Assembly (NCBI GenBank): GCA_963703895.1
Contig: CAVPFX010000003.1
Location: 186,001 to 250,000, forward strand
Length of the DNA: 64,000 nucleotides
Direction of reading: 5' to 3'
Source of the DNA: VRUE01 sp963703895
Lineage (GTDB): Bacteria > Actinomycetota > Thermoleophilia > Solirubrobacterales > 70-9
Position numbers and translations under genes: made by a program. How positions within the stretch are numbered: position 1 is the first letter of the stretch; each line of letters opens with the position of its first letter. The notes below the pieces were generated by a model, which did not search any database, had not been told where the DNA came from, and worked only from the letters and a program-made list of their open reading frames with translations. Shown one piece after another: positions 26,108 to 34,505 of this stretch.

Positions 26108-26834
26108 CGCTGTAGACGAGGTTAACCATCTTGATCGCGTGCTCCTTGACCCGTTCAAGGGTTTCCTCGCTTGAGGCTAGCCCTAGATCTTCCTGCGCAG
26201 TGATCTCGGCGTAGCCGAGCATGAAATCTCGCACCTCAGCAGGGCCCTGGCCGAATTTCAGACCGGGAAAGGCCGTTCGCGACAGAGTCTCGATCTGATT
26301 GGCCCAAAAGTCTTGATTCGGAGTCCTCAGTTGAATCTCGATCAGCCTGCTGCGATTGCGGCTAATCAGATGCAGGGCTCGATACCCGTCCTCCTTGGGC
26401 TCCGCCGCATAGTCGCGGACCCTCTTGATTGTCCAGTTTCTTCGGAGTCGGCCAGCGACCCGGTAAACCGCCGCTTGGTCGGGGAGGATCGCACGGACGC
26501 CACCGATGTCCGCCATGCGGGACAACTTCATCGCGGGCTCTCGTAGAAGCTTCCCCGCGATTGTAGGCACGCGCTTAAGGCGCTGGGCAACAACTGGGGA
26601 ACCCTCCTCACCCACGTAATAGCGGAGGTTCGCGGCCACCCGTGAGAGCGGCTTGGCGTGCTCGGAGCGCCACCACTCGATGACGTCTATTGCTTGCTCC
26701 GCCTCTTCGAGCACAGCCAGGTCATCGAAGTGGCCTGGATCTTCTGCAAAGCGCGCAATCTGATTCGCGAAGAGACGACCCGCTCGATCAACCTTCGTTT
26801 TGCTGTAGATCGACACCGGCTGAACCGTAGTCAT
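26097..26834 (-). CDS. RelA/SpoT synthetase-domain protein (small alarmone synthetase / toxSAS candidate)
   Basis: About 245 residues from ATG 26834. The central region has the RelA/SpoT nucleotidyltransferase pattern: RVPTIAGKLLREPAMKLSRM, ADIGGVRAIL (acidic metal site), RDYAAEPKEDGYRALHLISR and RLIEIQLRTPNQDFWANQIE. There is no hydrolase, TGS or ACT domain, so it is a single-domain synthetase. Such proteins either make (p)ppGpp or, in toxSAS modules, make (pp)pApp or pyrophosphorylate tRNA CCA ends and are neutralised by a neighbour. The overlapping 83-residue gene, lower G+C and position beside a tRNA favour the toxSAS reading. Confidence 0.85.
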   Translation of the reverse strand: MTTVQPVSIYSKTKVDRAGRLFANQIARFAEDPGHFDDLAVLEEAEQAIDVIEWWRSEHAKPLSRVAANLRYYVGEEGSPVVAQRLKRVPTIAGKLLREPAMKLSRMADIGGVRAILPDQAAVYRVAGRLRRNWTIKRVRDYAAEPKEDGYRALHLISRNRSRLIEIQLRTPNQDFWANQIETLSRTAFPGLKFGQGPAEVRDFMLGYAEITAQEDLGLASSEETLERVKEHAIKMVNLVYSDES

Positions 26835-26953
26835 CGGCACGGTCCGGCCTAAATCTCAGAGCCCGATGCCGGATCAAATGCGACGAGCCAATTGCCATCG
26901 GGAGCGTCCAGCGGGACCGGGATGCCGTCGCAGCCCCCAGGTCGCAAAGGTGC

Positions 26954-28690
26954 TCAGGTGTTCTGGTAGAGCGGGCCGTCGCCGCCCTCGGGGATGGTGA
27001 GGCGGCCGCCCTTGGCGGTGATCGCGCCGCACTGGACGCAGTTGGTGTAGTTGACGATCACGTCGACGTCGCCGCTCTCGGGGGCGTCGTCGGGGATCTC
27101 GTAGACGCCGGCCGGGCACATCCACTTCCAGGTCTCGGCGATCTCGCGGGGGACGCGCTTCTGCACGCGGATGTGGTTGGGGGCGTCGTCGCGGGTGGCG
27201 TTGCCACTGATGAAGACGCTGGAGAGCTTGTCGAAGGTGAGCTCGCCGTCGGGCTGCGGGTAGTCGTCGGCGCTGTCGCCGATGAACATCGGCTGGGCAT
27301 CGTTGCGGTGCAGCTTCCAGCGACCGCCGGGGAAGCGACCCTTGGTGAAGACCATCGAGGTGACGGCGGGGCCGCCTTTGAACAGGCCCTTCTGGAAGGG
27401 CTGGCGAGTGTTGCGCTGTTCGTAGAGGTCCTTCTTGATGACCGAGTCCTCGACCGCGACCTCATAGCCGGAGAAGTCGTTGCTGTCGTCCTTGAGCGCG
27501 GCGTAGATCTGCTCGGCGGCCAGCATCCCCGCCTTGATCGCGTAGTGGACGCCCTTCAGCGCCGCCAGGTTGACCATGCCGGCCGCGTCGCCGACGAGGA
27601 CCGCACCCGGCATCGAGAGCTTCGGCATCGCCCAGTAGCCGCCGGCCGGGATCGCCTTGGCGCCCCAGCCGATCCGCTCGCCACCGGCGAGGATCTTGCG
27701 CACCATCGGGTGAGTCTTGAACTGCTGCAGGAAGTCGTGGGCTGAGCTGGTCGCGTCGGCGTAGTCGAGGTCGAGCACGAGGCCGATCGAGACCAGGTCC
27801 TCGCCGGTCTTCTCGTCGACCATCGGGTAGATCCAGGTGCCGCCGATCTGGTGGTACTTGGCCGAGATCTTCAGCGGCCAGCCAGCGACGGTGTGGATCA
27901 CCCGGTCGAGCGGCTTCTCGACCTTCCAGACCTCCTTGACCCCGAGCTCCCAGACTTGCGGCTCACGGCCCTCATCGAGCTCGAACTCGCGCACGGCGGC
28001 GTCGGTCAGGTGGCCCCAACAGCCCTCGGCCAGCACCGTCGCCCTAGCGGCGATGTCGGTGCCGGGCTCGAAGTTGCCGAGCTCCTCACCCTCTTTGCCG
28101 CGACCCTTGTCGCCCGAGCGCACGCCAAGCACGGCGCCGTCCTCGACGATCAGCTGGGTCGCCGCGGTCTCGGTCAGCAGGTAGGCACCCGCATCCTCAG
28201 CCTGGGCCTGCATGTAACGACAGAGGGCGGAGACCGAGATCACCTCGTTGCCGTGGTTGCGCTGCGGCGGCGGTGGCGGGATGCGGATCTTCGACTTGCC
28301 GTTGGGCAGGGCGTAGATCGCCTCCTTCTTCACCTCGCCGAAGGCAAAGCCCTCTTGGCGCCACTGCTCGCGACTCAGATCGGGGAAGAGCTCGCCCAGG
28401 GGCCCGGGCCGCATCACCGCGCCGGAAAGATTGTGGCCGCCGCAGGTCTTCGCCTTCTCGATCACCGCGACCGGCACCTCGCCGAGCTTCTCCATCGTCT
28501 CGAGATCCTCGCCGAGCAACTGCAGCAGCCGATTTGCGCAAGCGAGCCCGGCAGTGCCGCCGCCGACGATCGCGACGCCGATCTCGATCCGCTCGTCCTC
28601 AGCGTCGAGACCGCGCTTGACGAACTCCTTGGTCGAGTCGACTGGGGGCGGGAAATCCGCCGGGACGACCTTGCCGTTGGCGCCTGCCAT
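26954..28690 (-). CDS. Electron-transfer flavoprotein:quinone oxidoreductase, atypical Fe-S motif
   Basis: The 578-residue protein passes electrons from ETF to membrane quinone. It has an FAD motif AIVGGGTAGLACANRLLQL, then KTCGGHNLSGAVMRP and VLVGDAAGMVNLAALKGVHY, matching ETF-QO/FixC-type enzymes. At the C-terminus the cluster motif has CPAGVYEI (Cys525) and NYTNCVQCGAITAKG (Cys551, Cys554). The fourth ligand, normally three residues later in CxxCxxC, is Ile557. That leaves three cysteines for a [4Fe-4S] cluster, so a [3Fe-4S] or altered centre is possible. A TetR-type palindrome overlaps its promoter, which suggests control by a fatty-acid-type signal. Confidence 0.93.
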   Translation of the reverse strand: MAGANGKVVPADFPPPVDSTKEFVKRGLDAEDERIEIGVAIVGGGTAGLACANRLLQLLGEDLETMEKLGEVPVAVIEKAKTCGGHNLSGAVMRPGPLGELFPDLSREQWRQEGFAFGEVKKEAIYALPNGKSKIRIPPPPPQRNHGNEVISVSALCRYMQAQAEDAGAYLLTETAATQLIVEDGAVLGVRSGDKGRGKEGEELGNFEPGTDIAARATVLAEGCWGHLTDAAVREFELDEGREPQVWELGVKEVWKVEKPLDRVIHTVAGWPLKISAKYHQIGGTWIYPMVDEKTGEDLVSIGLVLDLDYADATSSAHDFLQQFKTHPMVRKILAGGERIGWGAKAIPAGGYWAMPKLSMPGAVLVGDAAGMVNLAALKGVHYAIKAGMLAAEQIYAALKDDSNDFSGYEVAVEDSVIKKDLYEQRNTRQPFQKGLFKGGPAVTSMVFTKGRFPGGRWKLHRNDAQPMFIGDSADDYPQPDGELTFDKLSSVFISGNATRDDAPNHIRVQKRVPREIAETWKWMCPAGVYEIPDDAPESGDVDVIVNYTNCVQCGAITAKGGRLTIPEGGDGPLYQNT

Positions 28691-28698
28691 CGGCGCGC

Positions 28699-28727
28699 AC
28701 TATAGCCGTTGACTGACTAGTCAATCA
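28699..28727 (-). promoter_or_regulatory. ETF-QO promoter with TetR-type operator
   Basis: On the minus strand a -10 TATAGT (28699-28704) puts the transcript start within a few bases of the ATG, so the mRNA may be nearly leaderless. Overlapping the spacer and -35 region is TGACTGACTAGTCAATCA (28710-28727), a palindrome with seven of eight paired positions, typical of TetR operators of lipid-catabolism genes. Confidence 0.6.
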
Positions 28728-28808
28728 GTGCGTCATCGCACAGCAGAGCGCAAGGCGCCGTCCGCCCACGGGCGAGATATAAAACAGAGCAGTCGAGAAA
28801 GCGGGTGC

Positions 28809-30101
28809 TCAGCTGAGCGTGGCGCCGACGCCGTGCTGGCGGAGCTCGTTGAGAACCTCGCTCATCGCCTCGACCTCGGGGGTCACCATTTCGGGCCAGG
28901 ACTTCTCGGGGTGCTCGTCGAGCGTCTTGTAGCCGTTGCCGCTGACGATCGCGACGACGGTGTCGTCGGCGCCGAGCTTGCCTTCGTTGGCGAGCTTCGC
29001 CGTGCAGGCAATCGTGGTGCCGCCGGCGGGCTCGGTGAGGATGCCCTCGGTGGCGCCAAGCAGATCGATCCCCTCGAAGATCTCGCGGTCGGTCACCGCC
29101 GCGGCCGAGCCGCCGCGCGATTTCACCGCGTCGACGACCAGAGCGCCGTCACCGGGGGCGCCGATCGCGATCGAGTGGGCGGCGGTATTCGGGGTCTGCG
29201 GCTCGATCTCGTCCGCGTCCTCGAGAATCGCGGTCGCGATCGGGTCGCAGCCTTCGGCCTGGGCGACGTTGATCTTGGTCTGGGAAGTCTCGGCCAGGCC
29301 CACCATCTCTAGCTCGTTCAGGCCCTTGTGCACGCGCGAGGAGAGCGTGCCGCCAGCGGCGGGGATGACGAAGTGGTCGGGCGAGCGCCACTCGAGCTGC
29401 TCGACGACCTCATAGGCCTCCGTCTTCGCCCCCTCGGCGTAGAACGGGCGCAGGGTGATGTTGGTGAACTGCATGCCGCTGGCCAGCGCCAGCTCGCGGC
29501 AGGCGCGGTTGGCCTGGTCGTAGTTGCCGTCGAGCTGGATCACGGCGGCGCCCAGCGCCCGGCAGGCGCGTGCCTTGCCGCGCTCCATGTTCGACGGGTA
29601 GAAGACGTATGCGGCGACGCCGGCCTTGGCGGCGAGCGAGGAGACGGCGGTGCCGACGTTGCCGGTCGAGACGCAGCCGATCTCATCCTTGCCCAGCTCG
29701 AGCAGGCGGGCGATCGCCATCGAGACGACCCGGTCCTTGTAGGAGAGGCTCGGGCGCGAGGTGCTGTCGTCCTTCAGGTAGAGCTTCTTGAGGCCGAGCT
29801 CGGCGCCGAGCCGGTCGGCGTGGATCAGCGGCGTGCGGCCGCTGTAGCGTCCGACCCGGGCCTGGGCGCGCGCATCGACGATCGGCAGCAGCTCCTCGAA
29901 GCGCCAGATGTTGATCTCGCGCTCGGCCGGCGGGATCTCAGCCAGGCGCTTTTTCGCCAGCTCGTAGTCGTAGTCGATGTCGAGCCCGTTGCCGCAGCCA
30001 TGGCACTTGAAGGCCGTGTCGAGCAGCGGGTAGGTGCGACCGCAGTCGCGGCAAACCATTTCGGTCGCGCAGGAGCGGGTGCGGTCCTCGGGGCTCAGCA
30101 T
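28809..30101 (-). CDS. thrC: Threonine synthase
   Basis: The 430-residue PLP enzyme turns O-phosphohomoserine into threonine. An N-terminal zinc ribbon (MVCRDCGRTYPL and FKCHGCGNGLD) is followed by the fold II catalytic domain. The PLP lysine is in RPSLSYKDRVVSMA, the phosphate loop in VIPAAGGTLSSRVHKGL and the C-terminal motif in VSGNGYKTLDE. It is the long zinc-ribbon form common in actinobacteria and archaea. No other threonine gene is adjacent. GGAGGAG precedes the ATG and a good vegetative promoter lies 88 bases upstream, so it is a separate unit. Confidence 0.95.
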   Translation of the reverse strand: MLSPEDRTRSCATEMVCRDCGRTYPLLDTAFKCHGCGNGLDIDYDYELAKKRLAEIPPAEREINIWRFEELLPIVDARAQARVGRYSGRTPLIHADRLGAELGLKKLYLKDDSTSRPSLSYKDRVVSMAIARLLELGKDEIGCVSTGNVGTAVSSLAAKAGVAAYVFYPSNMERGKARACRALGAAVIQLDGNYDQANRACRELALASGMQFTNITLRPFYAEGAKTEAYEVVEQLEWRSPDHFVIPAAGGTLSSRVHKGLNELEMVGLAETSQTKINVAQAEGCDPIATAILEDADEIEPQTPNTAAHSIAIGAPGDGALVVDAVKSRGGSAAAVTDREIFEGIDLLGATEGILTEPAGGTTIACTAKLANEGKLGADDTVVAIVSGNGYKTLDEHPEKSWPEMVTPEVEAMSEVLNELRQHGVGATLS

Positions 30102-30188
30102 CGGAAATCTCCTCCGGGCAGGGTACTGGGCGCCCCCCGGCCCCGTCGCACGCCCCTCTCCTCAAAGCGGCTGCTCATGAATCAAGTG

Positions 30189-30217
30189 GGTATAGCAGGC
30201 GCGCAGGCATCGATCAA
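30189..30217 (-). promoter_or_regulatory. Vegetative-type promoter of thrC
   Basis: Read on the minus strand: TTGATC (30212-30217), a 17-base spacer, then TATACC (30189-30194). The predicted start near 30182 leaves an 80-base leader. It lies downstream of the terminator at 30256, so thrC is transcribed independently of the candidate RNA above it. Confidence 0.6.
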
Positions 30218-30255
30218 GCATTCTTTGTGCATTCGCCCCAGGGCCTGAAAGGGGG

Positions 30256-30309
30256 GCCACAAAAGAAGTGGGCCCGCCCCGGCGGTGTCAGCTTCCGCGG
30301 GGCGGGCCC
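30256..30309 (-). terminator. Rho-independent terminator of the candidate RNA unit
   Basis: An 11-bp perfect G+C stem (30299-30309 with 30270-30280) extends by four further pairs past a bulge. On the minus strand it is followed by ACTTCTTTTGTGG, a T-rich tract. It ends whatever is transcribed from 30686 and insulates thrC. Confidence 0.75.
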
Positions 30310-30686
30310 AACCTCCGACCAGCGCTATCTGGGCTCTGGCCTGAGCTACGGCTGCGTCGGGGCCTTTGACTGCGCTCCCCGGCGCGACTGTCCGGCGTGA
30401 CCGGTTTCCCAACGTCACGCCTCACGAGCGCCATGGCCCATTTACATGGCCGCCCCCCCTCTCCGGGGGCCAGGCTGCCAGAGGTGGGAGGGCGATGTGG
30501 CCGTCATGGCACCGGGCAGCGTCGCGAGCTGGAGGTGGGGCAATGCCCACGACACCGTCGCCTCCCTAATGCTCTTGATCCGGCCAACAACTCGACTCAT
30601 GACTGGTTGTCACTCCTTTAGCCATCGCAAGGCGAGTCGCCCGACTGGGTCCCCACCTCTCCACTTGGCGCTTTGGTCGTCAGCAG
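30256..30686 (-). ncRNA. Candidate regulated RNA or short-peptide transcript of about 430 bases
   Basis: The gap 30111-30766 holds no convincing gene, yet a consensus promoter and a strong terminator on the minus strand define a transcript. Within it are several stems, including GTGAC/GTCAC near 30400. One 52-codon frame runs from ATG 30600 (after GGAG) to a stop at 30442, but its composition does not look coding. I compared it by eye with RNase P RNA, tmRNA, SRP RNA, and SAM, glycine and cobalamin riboswitches and saw no match. It may be a new sRNA or a leader. Confidence 0.4.
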
Positions 30687-30692
30687 AAGTAC

Positions 30693-30721
30693 GTATAACA
30701 GATTGACCATGCACTGGTCAA
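30693..30721 (-). promoter_or_regulatory. Promoter with overlapping 19-bp palindromic operator
   Basis: On the minus strand TTGACC (30716-30721), a 17-base spacer and TTATAC (30693-30698) form a near-consensus promoter. TTGACCATGCACTGGTCAA (30703-30721) is a perfect palindrome with 7-bp arms covering the -35 and spacer, so a dimeric repressor could block the promoter. No matching regulator is adjacent. Confidence 0.6.
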
Positions 30722-30766
30722 GTCTTTTTGGTGTAAACGTCCAGGAGCGATTAAATTTCGCTGCGC

Positions 30767-31606
30767 TTACATCGGAACCCGGGCGCGAGGCTGCCAGGTG
30801 AAGGTGCGAACAGCGTCCTCGAAACCGGCCCGAATCAGGCTCTCGCGATCGCAGACCGCGGGCGCACAACCCGCCTCGGCGACGGCCATCGTCCGGCACC
30901 CCGCGGCCGAGGCATCGCTGATGCAGCGGTGCAGGACGGCGCGTTGGCCGAGGCCGTCGAGCTTGGCGACCAGACGCGAGGCGAGCGCAAGGACCGCGAC
31001 GTCCCCGTGCAGGTGCATCGCGACGTAGGCCAGGGGCTCGTCGCCATCGACGGCGCAGTAACAGCGCCAGCCAGAGGTCCCTGGCAGGTCGAGGAAGAAG
31101 GTCGCGGCCCAGCGGGCAAAGCCCAGGCTCTCGGCCAGCGGATCGCCGAAGCCTTCGTCTTCCCAGGGGTCGACCCGCTCGTAGATATCGATCCCAGACG
31201 GGGCCTCGAAGTTCGGCGGCGAGCCGTCTCGCAGCAGCTTCATCGGCCCGTCGAGGAGGCGGTAGCGGTGACGCTGCAACCAGTGTTCGGCCGCCTCGTG
31301 CTCGGGCAGGCCGGGCGTCAAGGAGACCCGGAAGTCGACGTCGTGGCGCTCCATCCACTGCACCGCGGCCGGCAGGTAGTCGTCCTCGATCGCACCGGGG
31401 GCGCCCGCGCCGAGCACGAAGTTGAGCGCCGGCTCCGCCGCTTCCTCGGCAACTACGGCAGCGACGACCGGACCGAATCTCACCATGTCGATCCCGAGAT
31501 CGACGACGGCATCCTCGCAGGCCGTGTCCCAAAGTCCTCTCCAGAACCGCTTCTCGGCCTCGTCGAGGGCAACCGCGTCAAACGGCAAGCTGCCTTCCGC
31601 TGCCAC
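30767..31606 (-). CDS. GNAT-type acetyltransferase
   Basis: The 279-residue protein resembles GNAT N-acyltransferases. The C-terminal half gives the best match: WRCYCAVDGDEPLAYVAMHL (strand 4-5 region), a central beta strand, GLGQRAVLHRCISDASAAGC in place of the acetyl-CoA loop, and a final ESLIRAGFEDAVRTFTW. The Q/RxxGxG/A loop is weak, and the N-terminal half may be a second decayed GNAT unit. It lies 69 bases downstream of the LeuRS-like gene on the same strand and is probably co-transcribed. Substrate unknown. Confidence 0.75.
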   Translation of the reverse strand: MAAEGSLPFDAVALDEAEKRFWRGLWDTACEDAVVDLGIDMVRFGPVVAAVVAEEAAEPALNFVLGAGAPGAIEDDYLPAAVQWMERHDVDFRVSLTPGLPEHEAAEHWLQRHRYRLLDGPMKLLRDGSPPNFEAPSGIDIYERVDPWEDEGFGDPLAESLGFARWAATFFLDLPGTSGWRCYCAVDGDEPLAYVAMHLHGDVAVLALASRLVAKLDGLGQRAVLHRCISDASAAGCRTMAVAEAGCAPAVCDRESLIRAGFEDAVRTFTWQPRARVPM

Positions 31607-31675
31607 ATCGAAACTATAGGCGCCTCAGCTTGGAACAGTCAAGTTTTCCTGGATAATTTTAGGTATCCAGGAGAG

Positions 31676-33959
31676 TCAGCTTCCGGCGGCCGCTCCGCTC
31701 GAGGCGGCGGCCAGAACGAGGCGCTCCGGCCACGCGCCCGGGAGACCGGCGCCGTCCTCTCCCCCGGCGGCCAGCAGCAGTGCCTCGGCGGCGTGTGGCG
31801 CGAACGGTGCCAGCGTTTGGGCAAGCAGCCCCAGGGCCGCAACCTGGGCCTCGGCATCGGCTCGGCAGAGCTCTCCACGGCGCTGGACGACGCGCTTCTC
31901 GAAGTCCTGGATGCGCTCGAAGAGCCGGGTCACGTTGCGGACCGCCTTGTGCATCTGCAGCTCCTCGAGGTCCGCCGTGATGCGGCTGAGGCCGTTGTCG
32001 CACCACTTGCAGAGTCGCTCGCGCATGAACTCGGTGTCCGCCGCGGCCTCGGGGTCCTCGGGTGCTGCCTCGAGGCCGGCGAAGCGATCCTGTGAGTAGA
32101 CCCAGACGTTGTGGAGGAAGCGAGCGGCAAAGCGCAGGGAGCCGTCGTTCCAGTTCAGCGTCTTCGCCGGGCCGGCGGCGTAGAGCACGGCGAAGCGGAC
32201 AGTGTCGGCGCCGTACCGATCGACCAGCTCGTCGGGATCGACCACGTTGCCGAGGTGCTTGCTCATCTTGCGGCCGTCGGCGATCACCATCTCGTGGAAG
32301 AGGCAGCCGCTGAAGGGCTCGCCGTGCTCCATGAACGAGAAGGGGCCGATGTCGCGCAGGGCCTTGGTGACGACGCGCTGGTCGAAGACGAAGCCGCCGG
32401 AATCGGCGCCGGCGACGAGGCGCTCCGAGGGCAACCAGCGCTGCAGGTCGGCGTGGCTGAACATCTCCTCGGCGCGGGCCTCGGGGGGCACCGCCGAGGG
32501 CACCCAGAGCCAGAGGGCGTCGAAATGGCAGTCCAGCGTGTCGGTCTCGCGCTTGGCCGGCTCGCCGCAGCGCGGACAAGCGACGTCGACGAACTCGGCG
32601 CGCTCGGCCAGCGGGTTGCCCTCCCCGGTCGGCTCGATGTCGCGCGGCAGGACGACCGGCAGGTCCTGCTCGGGGACCGGGAACGGGTCCACAGGTCTCG
32701 CAGTTGACGATCGGGATCGGCGTGCCCCAGAAGCGCTGGCGCGAGATCGAGAAATCGGCGGCCCGGTAGCGGACCGTTGGTCGGGTCTCGGGCTGGGTCG
32801 CGCGAGGTGCGGCGGTATCGGCCCCAGCGCCATCGCCGGGCGCCGACGCCTCCGTCTCCGCCTCGGCTCCGGTCGAGGCTCCCCGCAAGCGCTCGACGCG
32901 AGCCGCAAGCGCTGCGTCGGCCTCGTCGACTGCCGGAATGCCCAGCGCCGCAGTCGGCCCGTAGCGGGCGTCGACCAGTGGCGAGACGATCACCGGCAGT
33001 CGGGCCCCGCTCCAGGGCGCCTCTACCGAGGCGCCGGTGTCGACCACGGGCACCGACTTGGCGTCGCGGGCGCTGCGCTCCCAGCCGCCCGAGCGCAGCT
33101 CGTCGAGCTGGGTGGCGACGGCGGGGTCGCCCGCCCATGCCTCAATCTCCGGGTGGCGCGGCGAGAGCAGGACGAAGCTCGCCTGGGCGGCGGAATCGGG
33201 GTGCGGAGTGAAGGCCGTAAGCGAGGTGCCACCGGGGGCACCGAGGTCAACCTCCACCCCGTCGCTGCGGCCGAGGATGTAGCGCTGGGTCGAGAGCGAG
33301 ATCTCGTCCCAGTCCCGCTCCAGCTCGGGCAGGCGGGCGTCGTTCTCCTCCAGGTAAGGGGTGATGCGCAGGAACCAGGTCGGGCGGCGGATCAGCCGCA
33401 CCTCGTTGTGGCAGCGCCAGCAGCGCCCGTCCTCGACCTGCAGCGCGGCGAGGGTCGTGCGGCAGTGGTCGCACCAGTCGACCGTGGTGTCGTCGCGGTA
33501 GATCAGCCCGGCCTCGAGCAGAGTGACGAAGAGCCATTGCGACCAGCGGTACTGGGCCTCGTCGGAGCTGTAGAAGACGCGCTCGTAGTCGAAGGAGAAG
33601 CCGAGCCGCCGCATCTGCTCGAGCATCCGCTCGCCGCAGCTCTCGACCCAGTCGGCCGGCGGGATCTTGCGCTCGATCGCCGCCATCTCCGCGGGCAGGC
33701 CGAAAGCGTCGAAGCCGAAGCCGAAGAGGACGTCGTCGCCGCGGGCGCGACGGAAGCGCGCGTAAGCGTCGCCGATTGAGTAATCGCGGACGTGGCCCAT
33801 GTGGAGTTTGCCCGAGGTGAAGGGGCTCGAGGGCTTGATGTAGATCGAGCGAGCGCCGGGGGTCGGCTGCGGGGTCGCGAAGGCATCGCGCTCAGCCCAG
33901 GCAGCCTGGCGTGAGGCCTCGATCTCGGCCACATCGTATTTCGGTCTCGTCGTGCTCAT
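31676..33959 (-). CDS. Divergent leucyl-tRNA synthetase-like protein, one frameshift
   Basis: Two frames joined at about 32678 (an extra base in a G/C run before GPVPVPEQDL) give about 760 residues. Class I signatures are present: KLHMGHVRDYS (HIGH), a zinc knuckle WCDHC...CWRC and GRKMSKHLGN (KMSKS). The overall order follows LeuRS. Differences are marked. The CP1 editing region has FTPHPDSAA where LeuRS has TTRPDT, and GIPAVDEADAAL where it has AVPAHDERD. The conserved GIEHA-LHLLYAR block reads AGADSGGFVFDQR. The chain ends without the usual C-terminal domain. It may be a paralogue with a new role rather than the main LeuRS. Confidence 0.8.
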
Positions 33960-34015
33960 TCTGGCTCGCCTTCTCGCCCCTTCTTTGACCCTACTCACGC
34001 CGCGCGCGAGATTAT

Positions 34016-34044
34016 TTGACCAATGAAGAGCTGGGGATTATGGT
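34016..34044 (+). promoter_or_regulatory. Vegetative-type promoter for the gene at 34139
   Basis: TTGACC (34016-34021), a 17-base spacer and TATGGT (34039-34044). The predicted start near 34051 leaves a leader of about 88 bases before the GTG at 34139. It lies between the divergent LeuRS-like gene and this gene. Confidence 0.5.
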
Positions 34045-34138
34045 CTCTGCGAACGTCTACACTGAAATCTGTAACGCTTGTTCTCGGGGCCGCTGACGCG
34101 AGAACTGGGGGCAGGCAGACCCGAAGAGGGAGGTCCCA

Positions 34139-34498
34139 GTGACAGAGGGTAGAGAACTCGCCGCAGTCCTCGACGGTCGATTGGACGACCGGCTCGTGGG
34201 CGAAGTGGTCGAGGCGGCCACCGATGCGCCTTCTGGCGACGAGGTACACGACGCGGTGATGCGGGTCGTCGAGTTTGCCGAGGAGGATCCAACCGCAACG
34301 CGGGAGGCGCTCTGGGCATTGCGCGGCGACGCAGGGGCACTCGAGGGGCTGGAGCACGGTTTGCCGCTCAGCCCCCCCAAGGCAACGCTCGCGCTTGGCA
34401 GTGCGATTCAGCTCGCCAGCACCGAGCTCGCTTCCGCACAGCCGAACCTGCGCGGGCGCATGCCCGAGCTGATGCGCTGGCTGAAGGGCGACTGGTAA
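34139..34498 (+). CDS. Small soluble hypothetical protein
   Basis: The 119-residue product starts at GTG 34139 after a good GGGAGG ribosome site. It is acidic, helical and without a signal peptide or membrane segment (LAAVLDGRLDDRLVGEVVEA, AVMRVVEFAEEDPTATREAL, LALGSAIQLASTELASAQPN). No family is recognised. It is one of the few plus-strand genes here, divergent from the LeuRS-like gene and convergent with the methyltransferase, whose stop is seven bases away. It may be a regulatory or accessory subunit, but nothing in the sequence shows this. Confidence 0.75.
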   Translation: MTEGRELAAVLDGRLDDRLVGEVVEAATDAPSGDEVHDAVMRVVEFAEEDPTATREALWALRGDAGALEGLEHGLPLSPPKATLALGSAIQLASTELASAQPNLRGRMPELMRWLKGDW

Positions 34499-34505
34499 GG
34501 GTCCG

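Noticed and set aside
25739..26953. Integrated element bounded by a duplicated tRNA-Met end
   Set aside because: No integrase is present and I found no second copy of the tRNA 3' end within the next several kb, so only a small accessory cassette is claimed.
30256..30686. RNase P RNA, tmRNA, SRP RNA or a SAM/glycine/cobalamin riboswitch
   Set aside because: None of the invariant sequences of these classes could be found by eye on the minus strand.
30618..30708. 30-codon frame at the head of the candidate RNA unit
   Set aside because: Its ATG lies inside the operator, upstream of the predicted transcript start, so it would not be in the mRNA.
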